A DNA stretch of 64,000 nucleotides from Moringa oleifera (Eukaryota > Streptophyta > Magnoliopsida > Brassicales > Moringaceae): NCBI GenBank assembly GCA_021397835.1, contig JAJFZO010000889.1, forward strand, positions 5,022,001 through 5,086,000, read 5' to 3'. This document shows positions 34,535 to 45,615 of this stretch, in pieces (position 1 is the first letter of the stretch; each line of letters opens with the position of its first letter). The position numbers were made by a program, and so were the translations under genes. Under the pieces are notes generated by a model that saw only the letters and a program-made list of their open reading frames with translations, had not been told where the DNA came from and searched no databases.

Positions 34535-36391
34535 ATGGCATATATGTGCGCAGATAGCGGCAACTTAATGGCAATCGCTCAACAAGTGATTAAGCAGAAG
34601 CAACAGCAAGAGCAGCAACACAACCAGCAGCAACACAACCAGCAGCAGCAACTCTTAGGTCTAAATCCATTTTCTCTTAATTCCTGGACAAACAACACCC
34701 ACCATACCATGTCCAATGCGTCCAACTTGGGTTATGGGATCTCGGGTCCCGGCTTCTCCGACCCATTTCAGGTCACCGGAGGGGGAGATAACGGGGAGCC
34801 GGGTTTTCAGTTTCCACCCATAGAGCCCCACTCGACTGGGTTCCGGTTCTCCGATTTCGGAGGTGGTGCAGGTGGCGAGTTTGACTCGGACGAGTGGATG
34901 GATAGCTTGATGGGTGGTGGAGATTCAACTGATAGTTCCAATCTGCCCTCTGGTTGCGACGCGTGGCAGAGCAATGCTGATTTCGGTCTGTATGGTGCTG
35001 ATCCATTTACCAACTGCCCGAGTCGACTCAGCGTGGCGTGCTCTCCACCTTCCGATCTCAATCGAGTCATCTTTCCGGAGACCCAGAAGGGCGCCCAGAA
35101 CTCTCTTCAACAACAACAGGTCGCTGCATGGACACCGTCACCGACGCCACTACCCCAACCTCAGCCTCACCAGGCCGTGGTGCAAGAGACCAAACCAAGC
35201 ATTCCCCAAGCCCATAATCTTCCCAAAAATGACGTTGTTGGTGTCTCATCCAGTTCACCGGAACCGGTGTCAGCACCACCTCTTCTGAAAGCCTTGCTGG
35301 ACTGTGCCCGACTCGCTGAATCGGAGCCTGATCGCGCAATGAAATCACTGAGTCGACTCAGGGAATCTGTATCCGACCTAGGCGATGCAGCCGAGAGAGT
35401 GGGTTTTTACTTCACTGAAGCTCTGTGTGGTAGGCTCTCTCTTCAAGCAGAGAAAAGGTTGACCATGCTTGACACTACAGCTGAGGATTTCACTCTCTCT
35501 TATAAAGCTCTAAACGATGCTTGCCCCTACTCCAAGTTTGCTCATTTAACAGCAAACCAAGCCATACTCGAAGCTACAGAGAAGGCTAGCAGGATTCACA
35601 TAGTGGATTTTGGGATTGTTCAAGGAGTTCAATGGGCTGCTTTGTTACAAGCTCTGGCAACTCGGTCGGCAGGAAAACCGGTCAGAATCCGGATCTCGGG
35701 TATACCCGCTGCAGCTCTTGGCAAATCTCCAGCTGCGTCGCTACTAGCCACCGGTAACCGTCTTCGTGATTTCGCCAAGCTTCTCGACTTGAACTTCGAG
35801 TTTGAGCCTATCCTGACTCCTATTCAGGAGCTGAACGAGTCCAGTTTTCGGGTTGACCCAGAAGAGAGTTTGGCTGTTAATTTTATGCTGCAGTTGTATA
35901 ATTTGCTAGATGAGACTCCAGTTGCTGTGGAAACTGCGCTCAAGTTGGCCAAATCCCTTGATCCAAAAGTCGTGACTCTGGGTGAATACGAAGCAAGCTT
36001 GAACAGAGTTGGATACTTTCACAGATTCAGGAACGCGCTGAGGTTTTACTCAGCTGTATTTGAATCACTTGAGCCGAACTTGCCCAGGGACTCACCAGAG
36101 AGGCTCCAGGTAGAGAGATTGTTACTGGGTCGCAAAATTGCCGGCGTTGTTGGACCAGAAGAACCAGAAGGCAGAAGGGAACGCATGGAGGACAAAGGCC
36201 AATGGAGGATTTTGATGGAAAGTTGTGGTTTTGAATCGGTAGCTCTCAGCCATTATTCAGTGAGTCAGGCTAAGATACTTCTTTGGAACTACAATTACAG
36301 TTCTTTGTACTCATTGGTTGAATCTCAACCTGGGTTTCTCTCTCTGGCGTGGAAAGAGGTGCCTTTACTCACTGTTTCCTCATGGCGTTGA
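34535..36391 (+). CDS. SCL4: GRAS-family transcription regulator, SCL4/SCL7 type
   Basis: Single uninterrupted reading frame of 618 codons, as usual for GRAS genes. The N-terminal 250 residues are low in complexity: a Gln-rich tract (about residues 20-41), Gly/Asp-rich patches and Pro-rich stretches. The GRAS domain then starts with [19 protein letters not shown] (about residue 249). It continues with the leucine repeat, the VHIID-type motif [20 protein letters not shown] (about 354), the second leucine repeat, a PFYRE-equivalent region with [20 protein letters not shown], and a SAW region ending in [11 protein letters not shown]. The protein is expected in the nucleus as a transcriptional co-regulator; the SCL4/7 clade is linked to stress responses. 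SCL4 and SCL7 are Arabidopsis paralogues and this single gene is probably co-orthologous to both. The 5' leader is CT-rich. Confidence 0.93.
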   Translation: MAYMCADSGNLMAIAQQVIKQKQQQEQQHNQQQHNQQQQLLGLNPFSLNSWTNNTHHTMSNASNLGYGISGPGFSDPFQVTGGGDNGEPGFQFPPIEPHSTGFRFSDFGGGAGGEFDSDEWMDSLMGGGDSTDSSNLPSGCDAWQSNADFGLYGADPFTNCPSRLSVACSPPSDLNRVIFPETQKGAQNSLQQQQVAAWTPSPTPLPQPQPHQAVVQETKPSIPQAHNLPKNDVVGVSSSSPEPVSAPPLLKALLDCARLAESEPDRAMKSLSRLRESVSDLGDAAERVGFYFTEALCGRLSLQAEKRLTMLDTTAEDFTLSYKALNDACPYSKFAHLTANQAILEATEKASRIHIVDFGIVQGVQWAALLQALATRSAGKPVRIRISGIPAAALGKSPAASLLATGNRLRDFAKLLDLNFEFEPILTPIQELNESSFRVDPEESLAVNFMLQLYNLLDETPVAVETALKLAKSLDPKVVTLGEYEASLNRVGYFHRFRNALRFYSAVFESLEPNLPRDSPERLQVERLLLGRKIAGVVGPEEPEGRRERMEDKGQWRILMESCGFESVALSHYSVSQAKILLWNYNYSSLYSLVESQPGFLSLAWKEVPLLTVSSWR

Positions 36392-38279
36392 TGGATTCTG
36401 CTTATACTTGGTACAGCTTTCCACATGGTAATTTTTCTCTAGTGTGGAACAGATTCATGGCGTTGATGCTCTTGCTGGGTGATCATCCTAGTCTTCATCA
36501 GAGACAGTGTTATTGCAGACTTAATCATTGAAACATTCCACTAGTTATAAATCTCTGAAACTCACGGGTTCTTAGCTGTTGTTAGTTCCTCAGTTTGATC
36601 GTTAGATTAATATCCACCGTTAGTTACATTGTTTCTCTGCTTTTTGTTGGGTTTTTGTCACAGATTTCGAAGTTTGAGTTGCCCAAATTGTAAAAAGAAG
36701 AAAGGGAAATGAAATTCGAAGAAAAACTATTTCTCTCCCTTAGGTCTTTGTAGCTCTGCACTGTATATAATTTGAACTTTTGATCTTTTGATTCAGTGTC
36801 CACGTAAACCCAATTGGATGGTGGAGACAGATTGATTCTTATATTTATATAATAGCCAACTATTGTTATTCTTGATGAATGCTTGCTATCAAACTTCTGG
36901 CTTGGTGATTGTTACTGCCTCCAGGGTCTGATATCCTGCCAGTTTCTTCCTGCAATGAGCTTTTTTCGCTGTCCTTCATGAAGGGTGAAAAGAGTCAGTC
37001 TATCTGACACTGCAATTGATGTTTAGTGAAGGCTTGCAATGAACTCTGTTTCTGTAATTAGTGTCTGATATAGACCAACACAGAAGTCAATTTTTCCTGT
37101 AAATAGGTTCTGAGATTAAGACCTACCCCACAAAAAAAAAAAAAGTGAAAAGCTCTCTGTTTGCTTAAATGATTTGGCAGGCAGTTCGTATCTTCTGGGT
37201 TCTCTTTAGCAGCCTACTGCAGCCATCCCTTTCCTTAAATCTCCCATTGGAAAAGGACCTGAATTTGCCTTTGGGATTTGTTTGTCTGGCTGCCAATTTC
37301 ATTTCCCTCTGTACATGCACCTCATTATCTCTTGATTATGGCTTTAATGGTGGTCTCTTTCACCCTGCAATCACCCTCTCAAGACTCAAGCAACGATAAA
37401 GAGCTTAGGCACAATATCTTATCTGATGACATAATTGAGAAGAAACAAAGGTTAGAGAAAGCAGCCTCTATCCAGCCGTCCCACTGCCAATGGACCAGAG
37501 CATGACACGGATTGCAGGCGGCTCGAATCTTAGCTCAATTTTCCCATAATATCATTGATCATAATCAACTCCTTTTGTGCACTAGAATTAGCCATGCACA
37601 TCCACTTGAAACGTGAGAGATTTTCAGATTTAAATCGTGCATAAACAGTTGGTACGATGCAAAGGCTGGCTTCGTTGACGTCTTTCAGCTGGAAAACTTG
37701 ATTGAATAATCTTTCAAGGCCTCTGCATTTCCGGACAGCATTCACCTCTGGGGAAATGTCGCCTCTTTACTGCAAGAAATTATTAAAAGAAGACTAATTA
37801 ATGAATTTGTTTTACTCTTACGGAAAAAAATAAATTTCTGAGAAAAGAAAATGAAAAAGAAAAAAAAGGGGAAATTGAAATAGATGGCAGTTTGCAGTTG
37901 GTAAAAGCTAGCAAAGCCTGACATCATTCACGTACTGGCCTGGCCGGTAACTGAGTCAGAGGAGATTTATATTTATTGGAATGTGCTAAACGATAATGAT
38001 GTCATGTGCTGCTGCAACGGTCGAGTGGTCCCACAAACCGCAGACATGAGTCTTTGTACCGTACCTCATTCTGACGTGTCATACACACCCGCCTGTTAAC
38101 TCTTCTCTAGACTCGCTCTGGCCCACCCCCTGTCACCCACTGCCTGCCACCATTTCTCTCCCTTTTAACTTTTCTTAATTACCTCTCGTAATTACATAAT
38201 TGCCCCCTTCACTGCCTCTTGAACCCTCGGGCTTCTTATGGCCCAGAAAATGAAGCAGTTGGGTCTGGAATGAAGCCCA
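36392..38279. other. SCL4/7 3' UTR and spacer before the LEA-like gene
   Basis: The left 400-500 bp is probably 3' UTR. Open frames at 37169-37505 (+) and 37530-37927 (-) do not resemble known proteins. An A-run lies at 37130-37144. No RNA gene is seen. Confidence 0.4.
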
Positions 38280-38539
38280 TTAGGCTGAAGATAATAATAG
38301 CAAAGCACGTGACAGCTCACACGACACTTGTCGATATAAAGGCACACGTGTTACCGTATGAAGCAGATTACTAATACTGGGTGGTTAGACAGGATTTAAT
38401 GCTGATGAACCGGACCAACGTGCTGACACAGCCTTGTATTTATTGGTTGATTCCAGTTTTCTCTTTGCTTAAGAAGGATTCATCATTATCTTGGTCGCTC
38501 TTATAAATAGCAGTCAGCGATAGATCGAGTCTCCAGAAA
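38280..38539 (+). promoter_or_regulatory. Promoter of the LEA-like gene with two ABRE/G-box elements
   Basis: CACGTG hexamers at 38306-38311 (GCACGTGAC) and 38345-38350 (ACACGTGTT) are 39 bp apart and about 155-195 bp upstream of a TATAAATA box at 38502-38509. The ATG follows at 38540. Paired ABREs are the standard requirement for ABA induction through ABF/AREB bZIP factors, which fits a LEA-type product. Confidence 0.6.
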
Positions 38540-39127
38540 ATGATTAACGCATTCAGAGCGGTTCGATCTCATCCGCCGGCCGTCTTCCCCACTCCTCTGC
38601 CTTCTCACTTTGGCCGTAATACTTCAGTGGTGAGGTTCAGTTCGAAAATGGAGGCAAGCCAACCAGAGAATAACGACAACATGGAGAAATCTAAGGGTCC
38701 CAAAGAGAAAACTGGGTTAGTGTCCAGTGATCGCCGTTTTATGCAATTTGTTCGTGTAGATAATTTGATGATTCATTTCTCGGATTGGTTTTGTTTGTTG
38801 TGTCGGAAATTGAAGGGATGTGATGTCGCATTCGTTCGGGGAGGGATATGCGACCAGGTCTGACGAAGAAGGATTTGGTGGAATCTATGGAGGGAACCAA
38901 ACAACCCCTAGCATCGATATAGACAAGGAAATCCATGCAAATCACCCTGGTTCGTCCCTGCAAACAGACACCTCTGCTTCACAAATGAAAATTTAGGGTT
39001 TCTGTTTTAATTTAATTTGCTAACGTATTGATTTGAATGTTGTCCGCGTGAAGCTTATGACAAGACTCAAGGTAGTGAAGTGAAGGAGAAAGAGAAAGGA
39101 AGGAACCAAACCCAGGCAAATAACTAA
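38540..39127 (+). CDS. Small LEA-like stress protein, probably organelle-targeted
   Basis: Three coding exons, 38540-38715, 38816-38949 and 39054-39127, join in phase to 127 residues. The N-terminus (MINAFRAVRSHPPAVF, then RNTSVVRFSSKME) is basic and hydroxylated with almost no acidic residues, like a mitochondrial or plastid transit peptide. The rest is very hydrophilic and probably disordered: ENNDNMEKSKGPKEKTG, then a conserved-looking block SHSFGEGYATRSDEEGFGG, and a Lys/Glu/Gln-rich tail. Composition, size and position next to an SCL4/7 gene match the LEA-related gene that follows SCL4 in Arabidopsis (At5g66780, from memory). LEA proteins protect membranes and proteins during desiccation, and the two upstream ABREs support ABA control. 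The exact LEA subgroup is uncertain. Confidence 0.8.
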
Positions 39128-41640
39128 AGCAGGAGCTACGGTTGGTTAATTGCGTTCTTTGCCAGGCTCTTTATACATACGCAAGAGCCTTCAGTCTCAA
39201 ATCTACTTTTAAGTTTTGTTTCCTTGGCGAGGCTTTAAGCAGTGATCCTACTGTACCTTTCTTCATATTTTCCGTTGAGAGATCCAATTTACTAAATGCT
39301 CTTGTTTTTTATTTTCACGGCCTGTTTGGAGATTCATGAAGGCAATTAAAATTGAAAAATCGTTCACGTAAAAGCTGAATTATGAAATTGGGCATCTCTG
39401 ATGACTGGGCCCCAAAAATGATCACACCGTCAGGATCCATCCTGTCACACTAGGCCCGGCGATCCCTCGTCCAGTTATGGGCTCGGCGGCCCAGCAGAAT
39501 GAGATGGCAAGTGAAGACGACATCGTTTTGTCCTGGGCATTGGTATTCAAAACTAAATAGGCCTCGATATTTATCCTACCATCGACATAAAAAGTAATTC
39601 GTATTAAGATAAAAGTTTAAAAAATCACATATTTAAATTTAAAATTTTATATAAATTTACACAAATTTATATAAATATAAAAATATTTAATATTATTTTA
39701 AAAAATATTTGAAATTTTTGAAAAAATAAAAATATTAATTTTAAAGAGAATATAATATAAATTTTATTTGATTTGATTTATCTAGTTAAAATTTTATGGT
39801 TTACTTTAGATTAAATTTAAAATTTTAAAGAACAAAGTTTTTATATTTATCATTGGTATTACATAATTTATATATTTAACGATTTAAAATTTGACGTGTG
39901 AATAAATATAAGAAAATCAAAAATTAAAAAATGTGACTTAACTATTTTTGAAACTCATTTTCATAATATTTGAATCTATGACATACACTTCCGTAATTTT
40001 TCGTTAAAGCATGTAATTAATATATATGCCAAGACTTTAACACACCGACCACTATTAAGTTCAATAATGTTATCATTAAAAAAAAAAGAAGGAATATTAG
40101 TGTAAAAATATATATAATTTGACATACTTATTTAAAATTTTAACTTGTAAAAAATTAATAAATTGATAAATTTAACAAACAAATAAAAACAATTAGTCTA
40201 ATTTAAAAATTCATAATTTTATATTTCAAAATATAAATTTTTTTCATGATTTCCAATAAATATTATTCATTTCTTTACAAAAACTCCTATATGAGACGAT
40301 TTTTTTAGAAAATATTGTTTACTCATATTATTAATTAAATTTTTATGTTTAAAAAGTAAAAAATTGAAACTTAATATATCAATTTGGTTCAAATTAAATA
40401 TTAATTCAAATATAAGTATAAAAATTTAAAAATAATTTTGTTATTAAAATATCTCAAAAATAATTCAAATAAATTATTTAATTCGTTTAGGTGTATCTTT
40501 TAAATTTTAATAATTTTCGATGCAGGATTTTTTAGTATTTTTTTGAAATATTTGATAATGTAAAATTAAAAAATATATATATTTTTAAATTTTTTATGTA
40601 AAAAATTTGAAATTAAAATTTATTACATAAGATTTTCAATTCAAATATTTGAAATCATGATTTATTTTTATTATTTTTTAAATATAAAAATTTGAATGAT
40701 GATATAAAGTAAATATAAAAATCTTATACATTAACTTTTTTTTAATGTATAAAATAAATTCTTCAAATAAGTTATACTAATATTTGCTATTTGATACAAT
40801 TTTCAATATCATAAATATTTTTTTCTAGACATTCACATGTATATTAAAATTATCAGAAAAAACATCTATGCTTTATTTATTTTAAAAAATGTACATAATA
40901 TAAAATAAAATTTAATATTTTAAGTTAAAAAACTGTGGGAGGAGAGGTTGCTAAAATAGGATGCCAGTTCTGCCATTGGCTCCGTTTGTCAGTAACAATG
41001 ACACATAGTTTATTGAATTGAATTAAAATAATGATTTGATTATGTTTTACGATTTTTTACATTTAATTGTTTCATAAATATGCGAAGTGAAAATATTTTG
41101 TAATTATTTTATTTTTTTCAAGTGTTGTATTTTAAAAGGTAAAATTTATTTATTTTTTAAATTATAATTTTATTTATTTTATAAAATTTAGTTATAGTAA
41201 ACAAATCAAATATTAAAAATATTTTAAAATTTTTAATTTAAGTTTTTTTTATGAAAACAAAAAGTGTTTAAGTTATTATTAAAGAAATTTAATTTTTATT
41301 TATTGAAAGTATTTTTTAAAAATTCATATTATTAAATTTTTTTCAAAAATAATTTATTAATTAGAAATTATTTAAATTTGAAAAATTAAATTAAATTTAA
41401 TGGTAAAATCTATTCAAATGATTTTTTTAAAAATATGTTAATAATAAAAATATTATTAATTTTTGTAATTATTTTTATTAAGATTTAATTTTAATAAAAT
41501 TAATTATTTAAAATTTATATATTTTAAAAAATTAATATTTTAACTAAAAATGTAAAATCTAAAATTTAAAATGATTTTACTCTACTTTAAATTTGCAAAA
41601 CAAATTAATTTGGACAATTAACAACTATAATTATATTTCA
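39128..41640. other. Extremely AT-rich spacer
   Basis: After the LEA-like 3' UTR and about 400 bp of mixed sequence, 39600-41640 is almost entirely A and T, with many ATTT and TAAAA runs and a GC-richer island at 40930-40990. No ORF, RNA gene or terminal repeat is visible. It could act as a matrix-attachment region or be decayed transposon DNA. Confidence 0.5.
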
Positions 41641-41797
41641 ACGAATTAATAGGGTGCAAAAACGAAGAAGCAAGAAGAGACGTGTAAGAAAAGGTCATTG
41701 GATTCAAATTTTAAAGTGCGTATAAACAACGCAACGAAGAAGAATATCTGTAGCCAGCGCATATTCGCCTTCCATATGTGAACCGCCTTATCTAGCC

Positions 41798-41882
41798 TAT
41801 TAAGGCGCCTAACCCACAACGTGTTCTCATGTTAGCCGTCTATTAAGGCACCAACCCACCACGTGTTCTCATCTTAGCCGTC
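41798..41882 (+). repeat. Duplicated 42-43-bp promoter unit
   Basis: Unit 1 (41798-41840) and unit 2 (41841-41882) are head-to-tail copies that share TATTAAGGC, the AACCCAC core, ACGTGTTCTCAT and TTAGCCGTC. Each carries an ACGTG core, and in unit 2 it is a full CACGTG. The duplication lies 45 bp upstream of a TATA box, which suggests a doubled activator site. Confidence 0.85.
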
Positions 41883-41926
41883 CATACTTTTATGGACTAT
41901 AATCTCGACATTCTACTTTTTCTCTG

Positions 41927-41949
41927 TATATATAACATGATAGGGTTAG
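41927..41949 (+). promoter_or_regulatory. TATA box with adjacent telo-box
   Basis: TATATATAA at 41927-41935 is followed by TAGGGTTAG at 41941-41949, which is the telo-box AACCCTA in inverse orientation. A pyrimidine-rich leader starts soon after. This combination is typical of plant ribosomal-protein, translation-factor and snoRNA-cluster promoters. Transcription start is expected near 41960. Confidence 0.6.
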
Positions 41950-43880
41950 CTCTCTTATTTCATCCTTCTTTTCTTTCTTGTTATGCTTCTTTCATTTTCT
42001 CTTTTTCCCGCAGATCTCTCTTCCATGGCTTGCTTACTGGTCTGTTTGTCTTCACAATCGGTTAGATCGTCTCATGATCTACGTTTTGATCTCAGATATA
42101 TGTTACATAGTCATTGTAGCTGGTAGATCCATCGCTTAACCATGGATCTAGTCAATATCTTCTTTGTTTTGTAGATCTGATACAGATCCGCAGGCTGCTA
42201 TCCGAATCCGCTGGTCTAACGATGCTGGTAAGCTTTCTCCTATGGTCGTTATGATTTTATTCTGCTCTAAGACCGGGTAGTCTTTTTTTGTTTTTTAACT
42301 TTCCATATCGTATTCCTGTCTTTGATCTCTGTTTGATTGTGGTGTCCGAGTTGATTGGCGATCCAAGCGAGGTTTATGCTTTTTTTTTTTGTGGTGTTAG
42401 GGGGGTTGTTTGGGAATTGATGAGCCAGATCTGTTTATATTAATTGATTGTGGCTTTTTTTTATCTGTAATATTTATTTATGTAGTTTTTTTATCGTTGT
42501 GATTAACACCTTATTTTCGTTTTGTTCACAGGGACGTGATATTTGTTGTTGACCCGACGTGGACAGACGGGTTAATCTGAGAGATGCATGTGATGCTCGC
42601 TTCTCAAATGTATGCTGTGTGTTGCAGTCTGGAAGAGAGGGCACAGGTTTACTTACGAAAGTGGCTGAGATAGGGACCGAGAAAAGGGGCTCTTATTTGT
42701 GCAGGCTGTTATTATTGGATGTGTAAGATGCCAGGACAAAAAGGCCTAACTGCAGGGGGCTGAGTCCTGATCTATCTTTGTCATCCGACCTTTGCCATGT
42801 CAGGTGCGCTTGCATGGCAGGTCACCATATCTTAATAAAACTATTATGTTTGTTGTTTCGAGGGGAGATCGCACGGGGTTGCCCGGGTTCTCCCCTCTTG
42901 TGTGTGTGTGGGTGCGTGTGTTGTCCTTTTCCTTGCTGTTTCAATCTTTTTCCATATCGTTGCGCGTACGTGAGGCCAAATCGCATTAATTGGATTCGAT
43001 TATGATGGGCACATATGATCATCACCAGAATAGCCTTTGATCACAAAGCAATTCTTCCACAAGCCTTTGCACGGATGTCAGGTATATTTTACGTGTATAT
43101 TTCCACGAGCTTAATATTTCTTTCGGGATGTTCATTCAGTTTACATTCAAAATATAATAGTTGGATTTATCATTAACATACTAGTTATAACAGTACTTTA
43201 AGTTTGATATATTGTCCCTTAGAATTAGGGTTTGAAATAAAACTTCAAATATGTTCCACATAATGATTATTAATGTTGCACATTGACAGACATAATCTTT
43301 GGTGCTCAGAACATCATCTGAAGGTGTAAGGATCATGAGGTGCATGTTTTAATTATAGCATTCCTCACCCTCACTTTTTATTTGACATGACTCTGTTCTG
43401 CCACCACAAAAAGAGTTATATATCGAAGTATAATTTCTGTGCAAGAATTCACGAAGTTGCCTTTTGGTATAAATCACGACAAAGATTCAATTTCATTTAT
43501 GGCAATGATGGCTCACACTGGAGATAATATTTAACAGGTGCTAATTCTCCTTTTGCCAATCTTTTGTTACTGTAGTTAATATTGCACTCTTATTTCACAT
43601 CTTGGGAGATCATTTCTACTGAATGAACATTGACAAACTATTGAGGTTGTTCACTGATTCTAGCTTTCAAATTGCCTAAGTGTACTGCTTAGATTTCTAA
43701 ATTAATCCTCAAATTTAATATTTGCCTACTTCCAGCAAGTATGAATGGTATTATAAGTATATATCTTCTCCATAGTCACAAAGATTTGTCTATTATCTTT
43801 TGTGAACTGTGTATGTATTTCAATTATTTGATTGGAAATCGCACTCTTGGAGTTTAGGTCAGTTATGTTTTTGAAACAGA

Positions 43881-43922
43881 TGTTCATTGGTAAAAATGTT
43901 GTGTTCAATGGTAAAAATGTTG
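43881..43922. repeat. 21-bp tandem duplication
   Basis: Two copies, 43881-43901 and 43902-43922, of TGTTCA(T/A)TGGTAAAAATGTTG differ at one position. Confidence 0.85.
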
Positions 43923-44342
43923 TATGGCTCTTTTGGCTGGCAATTCTCTAGCCATGTACTTGGGCTTGGGTTTCTTATGGTAGCTGGAGGCTTTTCTCTG
44001 GGTACTCTTCCGAATCAAGCTACTTCTGGTTGGCTGACTGAAGTGTGGAATTGGAAGCTCCGGGAAGCTGCTCCCCCTGGATTTCGAGTTGGTATTTGTG
44101 GCAGCAAGATTTCGCTTGTGTGTACTGTCTACAAGATTGTTTAGCATGCAGAATGACAACATTATTGAATCTGGGAAATTTGAGGTATTCTTCAGCTTTG
44201 TGCCTTGCAACATTTTTGGATATGGTGGTTGGCTTTTCAATAATCAGTTTCTTGTGGCAGAACCATATCTGAAGGAATCATGGGGTTTTTTATTGAAGCT
44301 GTTTGAGAATTGTTTTTGATGATGTAATTTTCTGGATTGCTT

Positions 44343-44408
44343 TTCAACACGGTGTTGGGCGGTACAAGCAAGTTTTTCAACACGGTGTTGTGCAGTACAA
44401 ACAAGTTT
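44343..44408. repeat. 33-bp tandem duplication with a near-palindromic core
   Basis: Copies at 44343-44375 and 44376-44408 differ at three positions. Each contains AACACGGTGTT, which is almost self-complementary, so the pair could form two small hairpins. Confidence 0.85.
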
Positions 44409-44560
44409 ATTTATTGTTGGTGCATTGAAGATAATGTTTTTTTTACTGCATTTCTCAACTCAGAAAGGTCTTTCGCTCAGTATGAAAGATCATTTCATAC
44501 TCCCATATTTTTCAGAGTGCTGAGGTGAAGACTTTTAAGTCTGATGCAATGCTTTATTGA

Positions 44561-45537
44561 AGTTGATAAGAGTTTGATTGTTTGTGCGCTTTTAATTTGA
44601 TGGTATGTGTTATTTTTAGTTGAGGTTCTTTCTAATATTTTATGATGTCATAGATTCTTTATTTCTGTGCTTTTTGAGTTGTATTGTGTTATTTGTTGGC
44701 AAATTAAGAGCTTTATCTTAGTTTTAGTTCTGGGATTTTCTTTTGTTTGGGGTTAGAGTTGTGTATGATCTGTAGACATTTTAAGATCCTGAAGTATTGG
44801 AAATTTGTCTTACTCTACTCAAAACTGTGGTTTATTATGATAGTCAAAATTTTTCCTTCCTATTAAATTTTTCCTCCTATTATGGCTTTTGGATATTTCT
44901 GTCTATTTGCTCTTTCCTTTTGTGGTTATGTTTTGCTCTTTAGCAAGTGGCTTTTTGTAACTTTCAATTGTTTAAGTTTGAATGTCTGAAGTTGTCGGTC
45001 TCTGCCATTTGTCAAGCTCTTCCGCCATTTTGATAAAAACTAAGATATCTTTCCAATGTCTACTTTTCTTTGGAAGTTGAAAGGTTATACTGTTCATGAA
45101 CGGATCCTTAATTCATCTGGCTACCGGGCTTTTGATTGATTCGTCTTATGAATTTTTTTTTTAATGAAAACTAAACTCTGATTTAATGTAACCTGCTGGT
45201 CGATTAATGCTGCTTGATTAATGCGTGATTTTGGTGGGTCCATCTGAGATGGAAATCAAGTATTTTCTCTAAACAATTAACTGGTTAGGGTGTACATAAA
45301 TTTAAGAAGAGTTAAAATGATTTTGTGTTCATCAAAATGTCTTGAGTTTAGTAATTATCTGTTCCATGTTTTGTGGTCCAAATTAAACTATTTCAATCGT
45401 GATTTGTTATAACAATGGTCCCAAAATTGTCAATATAAATATGAAGGGAATGATAGATGTTTGAATTGGAAAATTTGGAATGGCAAATTCGTTTGTTTTC
45501 TGTTGGATTGCTCCGTAATTTAGTTGTGGACCCCGGA
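44561..45537. other. Spacer before the tRNA-like element
   Basis: T-rich non-coding DNA with no ORF of note. It may include the 3' end of the putative transcript to the left. Confidence 0.4.
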
Positions 45538-45615
45538 AGATCTGTAAGCTCAAAATGGCAGAGCGCTTATGCCCAGTCGGGTTAAGAGGTTGGCGGTTCG
45601 AATCCGCCCAGATCT
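45538..45615 (+). tRNA. tRNA-like element, probably a degenerate tRNA
   Basis: Acceptor arms AGATCTG and CAGATCT pair perfectly. The T arm GGCGG-TTCGAAT-CCGCC is flawless and contains a strong B box. The D arm GCTC/GAGC is present but preceded by one extra base. The anticodon arm pairs only four bases (CTTA/TAAG) and its loop is far too long (about 13 nt, with an inner GCCC/GGGT helix), so no anticodon can be assigned. It could be a tRNA pseudogene, a tRNA-derived element or an unusual functional tRNA. Confidence 0.5.

Larger units (their letters stand above)
41960..44560 (+). ncRNA. Putative spliced non-coding transcript
   Basis: Downstream of a strong TATA and telo-box promoter, the sequence looks transcribed. 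It opens with a pyrimidine leader (41965-42015) and a possible first exon with a short frame. A plausible internal exon runs 42175-42230, flanked by ttttgtag and gtaagc, and a further exon follows the acceptor ttgttcacag near 42531. GC content is higher than in the flanks. Joining these exons gives only short frames with early stops, and no known protein appears. Two small tandem repeats lie near the 3' end. It could be a lncRNA, a host gene for small nucleolar RNAs or a gene whose coding exon I failed to recognise. I could not identify a C/D or H/ACA snoRNA or a known miRNA hairpin. Confidence 0.4.

Noticed and set aside
39600..41640. AT-rich 2 kb block as a possible organelle insertion or transposon
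   Set aside because: No organelle genes, terminal repeats or target-site duplications could be seen; composition alone is not enough.
43887..44144. 85-codon plus-strand frame in the putative non-coding locus
   Set aside because: It starts inside a 21-bp tandem repeat, overlaps an equally long antisense frame and matches no family.
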